Made by a program: the position numbers and the translations under genes
Assembly: GCA_016840405.1 (NCBI GenBank)
Contig: JAEOSK010000002.1
Coordinates: 1-64,000 of the forward strand
DNA: 64,000 nucleotides
Reading direction: 5' to 3'
From: Candidatus Hermodarchaeum yapensis
GTDB lineage: Archaea; Asgardarchaeota; Hermodarchaeia; Hermodarchaeales; Hermodarchaeaceae
In this document: piece by piece, positions 35,107 through 43,682 of the stretch
Layout: each line of letters begins with the position of its first letter
How positions within the stretch are numbered: position 1 is the stretch's first letter
The notes under the pieces: generated by a model
The model's database searches: none
What the model saw: only the letters and a program-made list of their open reading frames with translations
What the model was told of the DNA's origin: nothing

Positions 35107-36063
35107 TCAAGGCTTCTTCCTGATAACCCCTGAGAAACCCATTAAGATTAATCCGATTAGGGAAATAAGCAAGGCTACCCCGGATAAAATGAGTGGAAGT
35201 GGATTCTCAGGCGTCATCCAGGGGTATCGAGGGCTTCCAGTGACCCCGGATAAATAGTATGTGAAGTAAAAAAATACTGCCAAGAGTATTCCCATTATGC
35301 ATACGGTGATACCACTCCACCGCATGATTGTACCAATTAGTGTAAAATCTCTTTTGAAGTAGAAATCTGACTCTATTGGTTCAAGTGAATGATAGAATCT
35401 TAGTATCCCTAAGACTGCTGCTCCAAATATGGACACAATTTGTAGTATTGGTAGAAAATAACCTAATGAGAATACAGATATTGGGAGAAAGTACCACGAA
35501 CCAAATGCAATTGTAAGGATACCTGCAATTATGAAAAAGGTAGTAGTAGTCTTTTGAATCGAATGGGATTTCGAATTAATTGGTATCTTCCTAAAAGCTA
35601 TTCCCCAGATTACCAAACCAAACCCGATTAGGAGATTAAGGGCTAAAAGCGTGTACAATTCGGAGAAAATGAAGATAATGAAAGCCGGTTGTGTAAGTAT
35701 TGTTGGCAACCAGAATTGGAAAGAAAGAAATAGTGCCGTAATTGTAATTCCTGTAAACAGGATAGAATAGCCAGTAACAAACAGGGCTATTTCAGACTGA
35801 TAAATTCTCCAATACCCCAAGAATGCGACCCCGATGAGAATTACACTTAGAAACTTCAGGAAAAAGATGACAATCCAGGTTCCTTGAGGTAACCCCATGT
35901 ATGCTCCTGCATTAAGAGAATAAGCAACAATTAGTAGGATCATTCCGATGATCCCAAGGTGAAAATAGACTCTTATCCGAGCCTCAGGCTGTTCAACAGG
36001 TTTTAGAGTTCGCTCTTTTGCACTTTCAATCGAAAATGTGATATTCGGCAAGAATTCCCGCAC
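35107..36063 (-). CDS. Polytopic membrane protein of unknown function
   Basis: 318 residues with about eight helices; a charged N-terminal tail (residues 1-30) precedes the first. No motif recognised and no conserved charged residues inside helices that suggest transport. Start GTG at 36061-36063. It is flanked by repeat copies on both sides (34951-34990 and 36137-36170). Confidence 0.55.
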   Translation of the reverse strand: MREFLPNITFSIESAKERTLKPVEQPEARIRVYFHLGIIGMILLIVAYSLNAGAYMGLPQGTWIVIFFLKFLSVILIGVAFLGYWRIYQSEIALFVTGYSILFTGITITALFLSFQFWLPTILTQPAFIIFIFSELYTLLALNLLIGFGLVIWGIAFRKIPINSKSHSIQKTTTTFFIIAGILTIAFGSWYFLPISVFSLGYFLPILQIVSIFGAAVLGILRFYHSLEPIESDFYFKRDFTLIGTIMRWSGITVCIMGILLAVFFYFTYYLSGVTGSPRYPWMTPENPLPLILSGVALLISLIGLILMGFSGVIRKKP

Positions 36064-36136
36064 CCACAGGTTTGAAGGTGTATCGAATTAATAAGCGTTT
36101 AGAAAACAATCGTGAAGATCAAATTTCCCAATTGAT

Positions 36137-36170
36137 TAAAAAAATAAGAAAGGCCTGGTTTTGTGAGTAA
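36137..36170. repeat. Interspersed repeat, partial copy E
   Basis: AAGGCCTGGTTTTGTGAGTA resembles the end of copies A, B and D. It lies in the gap upstream of the first solute-binding gene. Confidence 0.4.
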
Positions 36171-36315
36171 AAAGGCGTTAGTTATCCCAAGTTGACTATG
36201 AATTTTTTCCTCAGAGGGTTCTTCGCCCCCTTCATTACACTAATAAGGTGAATCTGAACCAGTAATGCTTGAGGGAATTGCCGGTAACGCCCCACACTAG
36301 GAGCTGACCGTCACC

Positions 36316-38274
36316 ATGGGGATGTCATACAAGAATCGTCTCCTCTTCTGTTCACTCATACTCATCTGCTTAATTGGCGCCACAAGTCTTTTTGCACCTG
36401 ACACTTCGGTAACGAGTCGGGCGGATTGGACCTATCCTAGTGGCTTCGACCCCCATGGTGGCCATATTGACCGATTGACTATGGTAGTTTATCCTTCAAA
36501 TGCGACATCGAGAGCTCTACAGGATTTGGAGGCGAACAATATCTATGCCTACGACGACAACGTCCCCCTTTCTTCCATCGATGAACTCGTAATGCAATCC
36601 AACATTGAGGTCAATACGGAACAGGGTACCGGCTTACTCTTATTCTCATTCCGCAATTGGTTCCCCGCAAACATTTCGGGGTATCGTCGTGCACTCGCTT
36701 ATGCACTAGATAAATACGTTGTATGTGAACGGTCAACCGATGGCTATGCATTGCCTATTGATGGGGTTATCCCTCTTGCCAACTCAACTTATTCGTATGA
36801 ATCCCAGATTACCGAGTATTTCTATAGTAAAGAAATTGTGAAAGCAAATGCTTCCTTGGAAGCTTGTGGTTTCCGCGATTTGGACGGTGACGGCTGGCGT
36901 GAATACGATGCAAACAACAACAGCCTATGGGACGCTGATATAGACGTTGATGATGGCAGTTGGGCTCACGATTTCTTATGGCTTCCCATATACGTATGGC
37001 TAGGTGACGATCCTGCTTTTCATGCTGCTGAAATACTGGTTGAAGGTATGGCAGAATGTGGGCTTCATGGAGCTGTTATTGAATGGGACCCATATACATA
37101 TACTGAGTGGCCCCCTGAGAAGGCCTGGTGTTCCATGTGGAATGGACCAATTTCTGAAGAGCCAAACTTCCTTTATTTATTACATACTGGTTCTTATACC
37201 AGTCAATACTTGGACTACAGTAATCCAGAGTATGATGTAAACGTCACTCTCATGTACGGGGCTTCAACGAAACTAGAGGTTCGAGACTGGGCCTGGAACT
37301 GTTCTCAGATTCTTCTCCAGGATATGCCAATCATCCCGTGCTATAACGATGTCATCACCCAAGCTTACTGGACCGATCTGTGGGAGGGCTATGTGAATAT
37401 GCTGGGGGTCAATCGGTTGGGGAATAATCCCTGGACCTTTACCCACCTCCGCCTTAAGGATGAAGCGGGTGGTCCATTTGGTCCCTACCCCACAGAATAC
37501 CTTTGTGCCCTTACTGAGGGGATGGATTCTACGAATATTCGAGTATCCAGCAGTCGTTACGCGGATCGGGTGTTTATGAATGTGTATAGTCGTTTATGGC
37601 AGATGGATCCCCTCACCTGGGAGGAAGTCCCTGACCTCGCATACGACTGGATGATTGAACCCACTGAGCCTTCCGGGGATATCCGCTTGGGACAGAAGTT
37701 CACCTTCCACCTTTATGAGAACGTAACCTGGCATGATGGGACGCTTTTCACTGCTCAGGATGTTGCATTCAGTTTTAATCATATTTGGAAAGGGATGAGT
37801 AGTTGGGAAGGCGGTTTCTATACAACTGACCCTGTCGATAATATCTATCGCATCGACACCCCTGACGATTATACTGTTGTCATTTACACCAACCAAACTG
37901 GATACTTGGAATTTTATAAAGGCACACATCACTATATCCTGCCAAAACATATTTGGGAACAACATCTATGGAATGGAACCGACTCTCTCATGGATTGGGA
38001 GCCTTCAACACCACAGGATTTGGTAGGAACTGGCCCGTTTCGTTGGGTGAATCGAGTTCCCGGTTCGTATATCGTGTTGGATCGCCATTATAACTGGCAT
38101 TTCACTGTTGATCAGTCTCTACGAACACCAATGATTCCATGGACTCTATACATATTCATTTCTCTGGGAATTATCATTGTTCTCATCCAGATCGGGATTC
38201 TCGGATATCTCCTCAATAAGCGAAGGGCGTCTAAGACCAAACATCAATATAACCAGAAAAAGGGTGACGCCTGA
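36316..38274 (+). CDS. Solute-binding protein family 5, circularly permuted, membrane-anchored
   Basis: 652 residues with a signal peptide and a C-terminal helix followed by a basic tail. The first half holds what is normally the C-terminal lobe of family 5 peptide/solute-binding proteins: GYRRALAYALDKY, then KANASLEACGFRDLDGDG. The second half holds the normal N-terminal lobe: VFMNVYSRLW, PDLAYDWMIE, QKFTFHLYENVTWHDG, AQDVAFSF and GTGPFRWVNR with VLDRHYNW. So the lobes are swapped in order, with the break in the loop after LDR. No permease or ATPase is adjacent. The downstream paralogue has the same layout and starts two bases after this stop. Confidence 0.8.
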   Translation: MGMSYKNRLLFCSLILICLIGATSLFAPDTSVTSRADWTYPSGFDPHGGHIDRLTMVVYPSNATSRALQDLEANNIYAYDDNVPLSSIDELVMQSNIEVNTEQGTGLLLFSFRNWFPANISGYRRALAYALDKYVVCERSTDGYALPIDGVIPLANSTYSYESQITEYFYSKEIVKANASLEACGFRDLDGDGWREYDANNNSLWDADIDVDDGSWAHDFLWLPIYVWLGDDPAFHAAEILVEGMAECGLHGAVIEWDPYTYTEWPPEKAWCSMWNGPISEEPNFLYLLHTGSYTSQYLDYSNPEYDVNVTLMYGASTKLEVRDWAWNCSQILLQDMPIIPCYNDVITQAYWTDLWEGYVNMLGVNRLGNNPWTFTHLRLKDEAGGPFGPYPTEYLCALTEGMDSTNIRVSSSRYADRVFMNVYSRLWQMDPLTWEEVPDLAYDWMIEPTEPSGDIRLGQKFTFHLYENVTWHDGTLFTAQDVAFSFNHIWKGMSSWEGGFYTTDPVDNIYRIDTPDDYTVVIYTNQTGYLEFYKGTHHYILPKHIWEQHLWNGTDSLMDWEPSTPQDLVGTGPFRWVNRVPGSYIVLDRHYNWHFTVDQSLRTPMIPWTLYIFISLGIIIVLIQIGILGYLLNKRRASKTKHQYNQKKGDA

Positions 38275-38275
38275 G

Positions 38276-40159
38276 ATGAGACACAAACCAAGAATAACCC
38301 TTTGGGTAGGTGTGGTTTTTTTTTGTATACTCATCTTCATTCAGGGCTGTTCCTCCCTCTCCTCACAACCCATTCCATCAAAGACGTGGACCTATCCCGA
38401 CGGTTATGACCCCCACGGCGGATACCTGGACCGGGTGACCTTCGTCGTCTATCCCCCCGAAGACGAACAACTGGGGCTCCAAGCCCTTCAGGCGAACATT
38501 ATCTATGCGTGGGACGAGCATGTCTCTGCCGAGAACATTACCGAGCTTGAAGCGGCACCCGGTGTGGAGGTTGCCACTGAACCCGGGGATTTGTATCGCA
38601 TGTTTGCGCTTGACTGTGGAACATTCCCCATGAATATTACCGGATACCGGCGAGCTATTGCTTTTGCCCTAGATAAATATGCTGTCGTTCAGGGGTCAAC
38701 AGATGGCCTTGGATTACCCCAAGATTGTGCAATTCCACGCGCTCTGACCAATTGGACCTATGAAAGTCAGCTCACTGAAACCTACTATGCACAAGATATC
38801 GTCAAAGCTAACGCCTCCTTGGAGGCAGCAGGTTTCCGAGACCTCACGAGTGACGGCTGGCGAGACTACGATGCGGATTTGAGTGGGACACTAACCTCTG
38901 GCGATAAGAATAGTCATGAAGTCGCGATCAGTTTTTTATATACAGGACATATTCCCTTGACCAATGCTATCACATTGGCAATAGAAGGATTGGCTAAGTG
39001 TGGTATTCGTGCTTATACCGTCCCTTGGGACCCTTACGATCCTATTGGACGATATTATGATGTAGGGACTCATACAATCAATCTTAAGGAATCCGGGGAT
39101 CTGTTTTTGTTGTATCACTTTTTCCATAGTTCCACAGGTGCCAACGAATGGTATTTTGGAGGCTGGAGGAACGACACTTACAATCAATACGCTGAGAACC
39201 TGATGGCTGCACGAACCAAAGAGGAGGTTCAGTACTGGACCTGGAAATGTCAGGAGATTCTTTGGTATGAACAGCCCATGATTGTCTGCTACAACGACGT
39301 CTTTACCAATGCTTATCGAACGGACATCTGGGAAGACTACATCAACATGCAAGGTCGGAACCGGATCGGGAACGGCTACAGCCTCGTGCACATCAAGCTC
39401 AAGGAAGAAGCAGGCGGTCCCTTCGGGTGTTTCCCTACCGAGTATATCATGAGCCTGAACGAAGGGCTAGATACGACCAACTATCTACGGAGCAATTCAG
39501 AATACACAAAAACGGTATTCCAGCTCGTCTACGAGAGACTTTGGACCTACTCACCCTATGATTGGACCCCCCAGCCGTCACTCGCCTATGCTTGGGAAAC
39601 GGAAGCTACTGTTGCCTCCGGGGATATCCAAGAGGGGGAGAAGTACACTTTCCATCTCTTTGAGAATGCCACCTGGCACGATGGAACTCCGGTCACTGCC
39701 GATGATGTGGCATTTAGTGTGTCACTGGGATTACAAGATCCGTACAACGCGGAAAACTATCAACACGTTTACAAGACCAACATTGTCGATAACATGACGA
39801 TTGAAATCTTCACCAACGCAACGGGCTTCTTCGAGTGGACACGGGCCACGGGTTTTACCGTCTATCCCGCACACATCTGGTCACTCCCATCTAGCATCTT
39901 CTCGTGGGTTCCAACCGTGCCTGAACTGGTGGGGTCCGGACCCTACATCTTCGCTGCCTATGTCCAAGGGCAATATGTGGTGTTGGACCGCAATCCTGAG
40001 TGGCACTTTGCTGTATCACAACCTCCACGCACTCCATGTCCTGTAACAGTTGATTGCTTTTGGTGTTATCCTTTGCTCTTGGGGATCATCATTATTCAAG
40101 TTTGCATCTTAGTGTATTTGGTTAATCGGCGTCGCAGTAGGGACGCTTCCAAGAAATGA
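38276..40159 (+). CDS. Solute-binding protein family 5, circularly permuted paralogue
   Basis: 627 residues from ATG 38276. A signal peptide with a lipobox-like FIQGC is followed by the same permuted order as the upstream gene: GYRRAIAFALDKY and KANASLEAAGFRD first, then VFQLVYERLW, EKYTFHLFENATWHDGTP, ADDVAFSVS, GSGPYIFAAY and VLDRNPEWHF. A C-terminal helix and NRRRSRDASKK tail anchor it. Strong similarity through the whole length shows the pair arose by duplication after the permutation. A peptide or sugar ligand is possible. Confidence 0.8.
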   Translation: MRHKPRITLWVGVVFFCILIFIQGCSSLSSQPIPSKTWTYPDGYDPHGGYLDRVTFVVYPPEDEQLGLQALQANIIYAWDEHVSAENITELEAAPGVEVATEPGDLYRMFALDCGTFPMNITGYRRAIAFALDKYAVVQGSTDGLGLPQDCAIPRALTNWTYESQLTETYYAQDIVKANASLEAAGFRDLTSDGWRDYDADLSGTLTSGDKNSHEVAISFLYTGHIPLTNAITLAIEGLAKCGIRAYTVPWDPYDPIGRYYDVGTHTINLKESGDLFLLYHFFHSSTGANEWYFGGWRNDTYNQYAENLMAARTKEEVQYWTWKCQEILWYEQPMIVCYNDVFTNAYRTDIWEDYINMQGRNRIGNGYSLVHIKLKEEAGGPFGCFPTEYIMSLNEGLDTTNYLRSNSEYTKTVFQLVYERLWTYSPYDWTPQPSLAYAWETEATVASGDIQEGEKYTFHLFENATWHDGTPVTADDVAFSVSLGLQDPYNAENYQHVYKTNIVDNMTIEIFTNATGFFEWTRATGFTVYPAHIWSLPSSIFSWVPTVPELVGSGPYIFAAYVQGQYVVLDRNPEWHFAVSQPPRTPCPVTVDCFWCYPLLLGIIIIQVCILVYLVNRRRSRDASKK

Positions 40160-40194
40160 CAAATCTAAACTTGTGTTTAATGGGAGTCGAGAGA

Positions 40195-40437
40195 TTATTT
40201 TAATTTATTGCGGTGGGGTTCGGCGTAAAAGTTCATGACGCAGCAGAAAGGGTGAAAGGTTTCAGAATGGGTAACGCCTTCGGGGATGAAATAGGATTTC
40301 CCGGGATTCAACTCATGGGTCATGCCACTGATGGTGAGTGTAAAGGAGCCTTCGACGGTTCACGGGGCCCCCAGCTCACTTGCTGGAATCAGTATCAACG
40401 TCGTGTCTGGAAGAACGGTTAAGGAGAAAGAATTCAA
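40195..40437 (-). pseudogene. Cupin-domain fragment with in-frame TGA
   Basis: A minus-strand frame from TTG 40435-40437 reads a short N-part, then TGA at 40360-40362, then GSFTLTISGMTHELNPG and KSYFIPEGVTHSETF. The latter matches cupin motif 2 (G, five residues, P-x-G, two, H). Only about 80 codons remain, roughly half a cupin, and the stop falls between two beta strands. A truncated relic is likelier than a working gene. Confidence 0.5.
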
Positions 40438-40576
40438 TTTTATTTATGGGATTGGAAAAGAGTGATGAACCGTACTGATAACGTGGTGATCGCACTGTTC
40501 ATTTCTGGCGTGTGTGTTGCGGTGGAGAATCACCATCAAACGGCTGAAAATATTCCTCAGGTGCAAGAATATACCT

Positions 40577-40620
40577 CAGGAAAATATACCTGAGTGGTTA
40601 TTGAAATGTTTCTTATTTCC
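40577..40620. repeat. Interspersed repeat, partial copy F
   Basis: CAGGAAAATATACCTGAG, TTATTGAAATG and TTTCTTATTT follow the first 45 bases of copy B. An ATATACCTCAGG stretch immediately before it is a short tandem echo of the same start. Confidence 0.55.
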
Positions 40621-40705
40621 ATCACTCAATCACAAAGCATAATAAGCCAAAATTGGAAGCCAAGCCAGAGACAACACCTAGATTTCCATTCGGAGACGAC
40701 TTAAC

Positions 40706-41392
40706 GTGACTTATGCGTACGCCTATCGGCCCTTGAGGCCGTATATGACATATACGCTCATTCTCCTTAATACCTTCATTCATCTCATGCAATACGTCAT
40801 ACCAATGATAACCACAGTCTTTACCATGGTTCCCGCTAATATCATTGTGGGTCAAGCACTCATCACGTTGGTAACGAGTACTTTCCTTCATGCCGATTTT
40901 TTCCATCTTTTTATTAACATGTACTTTCTCTTCATCTTCGGAACCGTGGTCGAGGGAGAAATGCATCCTTTCTCCTACTTTGCTCTCTATCTCGTAGCCG
41001 GAATCTTCGGAAGCCTCGGACACGTCCTCATTACTGCAACTTTGGGAGTTATCTTTGATCCAATGGGTATTGGTATTGGTATTCCCGCTCTCGGTGCCTC
41101 TGGTGCCATTTTTGGTGTCATGGCGGCGTACGCCTACCTCCTCCCACGTCGTCCTCTTGGGGTCTATAGGGATGGTGGACGAACCACAGCCGCCTGGAGT
41201 ATTATCATCATCTATTTCTTCCTTGAACTCTTCCAGATGTTTCTCTCATTCGGAAGTGGCGTAGCCCATGGAGCTCATGTTTTCGGTTTTGTTGGGGGAT
41301 TCATCTTCGCTCTTTTCTATCGGTTTATTCGCATTCAAATGAATAAACGGAGACCTGAAGTCCAATATGATCCCTACGAATACTATGTGTGA
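40706..41392 (+). CDS. Rhomboid-family intramembrane serine protease
   Basis: 228 residues, six or seven helices. The catalytic Ser132 lies in GASGAIFG and the His in VAHGAHVFGFVGG (His191). HLFINMYFL in the second helix carries the conserved His and Asn. These enzymes cut membrane proteins within the bilayer. Start GTG at 40706. The cofC gene begins 17 bases after its stop, possibly co-transcribed. Confidence 0.88.
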   Translation: MTYAYAYRPLRPYMTYTLILLNTFIHLMQYVIPMITTVFTMVPANIIVGQALITLVTSTFLHADFFHLFINMYFLFIFGTVVEGEMHPFSYFALYLVAGIFGSLGHVLITATLGVIFDPMGIGIGIPALGASGAIFGVMAAYAYLLPRRPLGVYRDGGRTTAAWSIIIIYFFLELFQMFLSFGSGVAHGAHVFGFVGGFIFALFYRFIRIQMNKRRPEVQYDPYEYYV

Positions 41393-41409
41393 TTGAAGAA
41401 AAGAGAACG

Positions 41410-42081
41410 ATGAAGTTGAGTAGCACGGTGGCTTTAATCCCTGTCCGTTTTCTTCCTGAAGCAAAACACCGTCTCGCAGAAAATTGGGATACAACAAGCC
41501 GTAGAACGCTTGTTCAAGCCATGCTTGCAGATGTTCTCAAAGCCTTAGAGTTTTCAAAAGCAATTGGTCAGCGTATAATCGTAACCGGCGATGATAACTT
41601 CTCCCCTATATATTCTCAAAATAACGTTGAAACATATAGAAGTACAGTTAAAGGACTTAATTCTGAGCTCATGGCCTACATTCAACTTCTGACAGAAAAT
41701 GGAGTTAAAGATGTCGTCATTATCTTGGCAGACTTACCATTACTCACCGATGTTGCATTGGACGAAATCGTTACGATTGGGAAGCGTACTCAAAGACCTG
41801 TGATTGCCCAAGACTGGAAAGGCACGGGAACAAACATTCTCTTCAGCCTCCTCCCACTTCCCATTGAATTATGCTTTGGAAATCAGAGTCTTCAAAACTT
41901 TAGAACTAGATTAGAAGAAGCGAATCTGATACCCATCATCTATCATTCAGTTGAATCCGCATTAGACATCGATGATGACTTAGCAATCGAACGATTCTTG
42001 TTCCTTTCTCGCCTTGACAAGAAACGACAACAAACACACACCTATCGTCTATTAGACCGTGAAGAAAAAAAGAGGAAGTAA
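41410..42081 (+). CDS. cofC: 2-phospho-L-lactate guanylyltransferase-like (F420 biosynthesis)
   Basis: About 223 residues. The nucleotidyltransferase pattern is ALIPVRFLPEAKHRLAE near the N-terminus, IILADLPLLTD (metal Asp) and GTGTNILFSLLPLP, then FGNQSLQNF, all typical of CofC, which makes the GDP/GTP-activated lactate or enolpyruvate precursor of coenzyme F420. ATG 41410 preferred over the overlapping GTG at 41389. The C-terminal tail is rich in Arg and Lys and longer than usual. F420 would fit the methanopterin-linked pathway nearby. Confidence 0.8.
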   Translation: MKLSSTVALIPVRFLPEAKHRLAENWDTTSRRTLVQAMLADVLKALEFSKAIGQRIIVTGDDNFSPIYSQNNVETYRSTVKGLNSELMAYIQLLTENGVKDVVIILADLPLLTDVALDEIVTIGKRTQRPVIAQDWKGTGTNILFSLLPLPIELCFGNQSLQNFRTRLEEANLIPIIYHSVESALDIDDDLAIERFLFLSRLDKKRQQTHTYRLLDREEKKRK

Positions 42082-42109
42082 AGCAACGAAGATCAATTCG
42101 TCGCTTTAC
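42078..42109. terminator. Bidirectional hairpin between cofC and the MFS gene
   Basis: GTAAAGCAACGAA pairs with TTCGTCGCTTTAC (one G-U) around a six-base loop, overlapping both stop codons. On the plus strand GGTTTTTGG follows. A shared stop of transcription for the two convergent genes is likely. Confidence 0.55.
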
Positions 42110-43479
42110 GAGGTTTTTGGTTTCACTGAAGTATCATATTTTGAAAAGTCTGGATCAATGTCAGTGAATTGAAGTACAAGTACAGCAAACACAAGGAAGA
42201 TTGCATACACTGGGCCCCACCAGAAAAATCCGAAGTTAACAGGAGGAGGTCCTGGATCGACCTGTAACACAAATAGGAACCAACCAAGAAACGTGGTTCC
42301 AACAGCTTGGAAAGCATTCAATGGCACTCCCTGAAATCCTTCATAGATTCCGGCTCGAGCTTCACCGGTTTCGAGTTCATTTTTGTGGGCAATATCGGCA
42401 AGAACGACATAACGCATCACATAAGTGACTGCGATACAACATGCCAGAGGAATGGCAAAGATAAGCACTTGATATACTACTGGTCCAAACATTGGTAGGC
42501 CTAGTACAGCTGTGAATGGTAGAATCGCGGCTAGAATTAGCAGTGCAGCCCTAAGGATACCTTTCTTGCTGAAGCGTTTGAATAGGAATGACAGAACAAA
42601 TGGAAAAGTCATGATGATGACAAGGAACGCAATCATGGGTACCATCAATTCTGCTAATCCAAGGCCCAACCCACTCTCAAGCATTAGCATAATGATTTGT
42701 GTAATTGTGATAATTGTAAAGGACCAGAATCCAACCACAAAAATCCATTTCACAAAATTGCGATTCTTGAGGACAGTTTTTGTTTCGGCAGCAATTGATC
42801 GTTCTATCACTTTTATTCCAGGACGTTCTCGTACAAAGAGCATAGCAGGTATGTATAATACAAAACACAGGAGACAGATGGTTACTAGGATACCTAATCC
42901 TATTGGAGTGAGTATACCAATTCCTGCGATGAATAGAAGGCTTGGGAGAAAACCTAGGACTATGCCCACTCCAGTGCCAATCCAAGTTGCTGTATTTTCC
43001 ATTGCTGCAACATTAGGTCGTTCATCGGGATCAGCAATCTCTGGAAGCCATGCTTGATAGGCGGTTACTAGAAAGGCATAGAAGAATTTGAATAAGGCTA
43101 ACGTCGTGAGATAATACGCAAAGTTGATGGCTTGCCAAGCTGGATCGCCTGGAGGGTTCGGGGAGGGTGGAATGAACCAATGGGGAATGAAGATAAGGAA
43201 TGCCGTGATGGCTAAGGCTGGTGCTCCAATCATGATGTAGGGGCGACGTCTACCAAAACGGCTTTTTGTTCTGTCACTTGCATATCCCATGAACCAGTGG
43301 CTGAGTCCAACAACGATAAATCCAAAGGCAGCTGCTAGCCCTGCGTAGAGTGGATTGAGTAGGAAATAGGCATAATAGACGTTTAATCCGGCGAAATCAA
43401 CGAAGGTCAATAGCAACGAAGAACCTGTACGTCCCATGCTATAGGAGACACGCTTTGGAATTGATAACAAGACATTCAC
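42106..43479 (-). CDS. MFS/GPH-type sugar transporter
   Basis: 457 residues, twelve helices. MGYASDRTKSRFGRRRPY between helices two and three is the hallmark of the glycoside-pentoside-hexuronide and SLC45-like group of cation symporters, and PEIADPDERPNVAA resembles their later loop. Likely imports a sugar or its glycoside with a proton or sodium; the exact substrate is unknown. Confidence 0.8.
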   Translation of the reverse strand: MNVLLSIPKRVSYSMGRTGSSLLLTFVDFAGLNVYYAYFLLNPLYAGLAAAFGFIVVGLSHWFMGYASDRTKSRFGRRRPYIMIGAPALAITAFLIFIPHWFIPPSPNPPGDPAWQAINFAYYLTTLALFKFFYAFLVTAYQAWLPEIADPDERPNVAAMENTATWIGTGVGIVLGFLPSLLFIAGIGILTPIGLGILVTICLLCFVLYIPAMLFVRERPGIKVIERSIAAETKTVLKNRNFVKWIFVVGFWSFTIITITQIIMLMLESGLGLGLAELMVPMIAFLVIIMTFPFVLSFLFKRFSKKGILRAALLILAAILPFTAVLGLPMFGPVVYQVLIFAIPLACCIAVTYVMRYVVLADIAHKNELETGEARAGIYEGFQGVPLNAFQAVGTTFLGWFLFVLQVDPGPPPVNFGFFWWGPVYAIFLVFAVLVLQFTDIDPDFSKYDTSVKPKTS

Positions 43480-43682
43480 ACATCCTAAAGAGATTCAGGA
43501 CAAGTCATACTAGCTGGAAAGTTCCATTTAAGATGCCACCCTTTACTTAGGCGAATACTTAACCATCAGTGAGTGAGACACGGAAAATCAATACGTTTAT
43601 TAGGTGGCTAGAAGGTCGTGGTTGCAGTTAGAGCGGGTGAGCAATAGCTACACGTCGTCTACATAAAACCACACTGAGGATT

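Larger units (their letters stand above)
40160..40705. other. Gene-poor region with a cupin relic and a repeat copy
   Basis: The minus strand carries a decayed cupin fragment at 40195-40437. Positions 40577-40620 hold a partial repeat copy. The plus-strand frame at 40213-40422 is the antisense of the cupin relic and is rejected. Confidence 0.5.

Noticed and set aside
40213-40422. Plus-strand frame of 69 codons in the gene-poor region
   Set aside because: It is antisense to a recognisable cupin fragment on the minus strand and has no family features.
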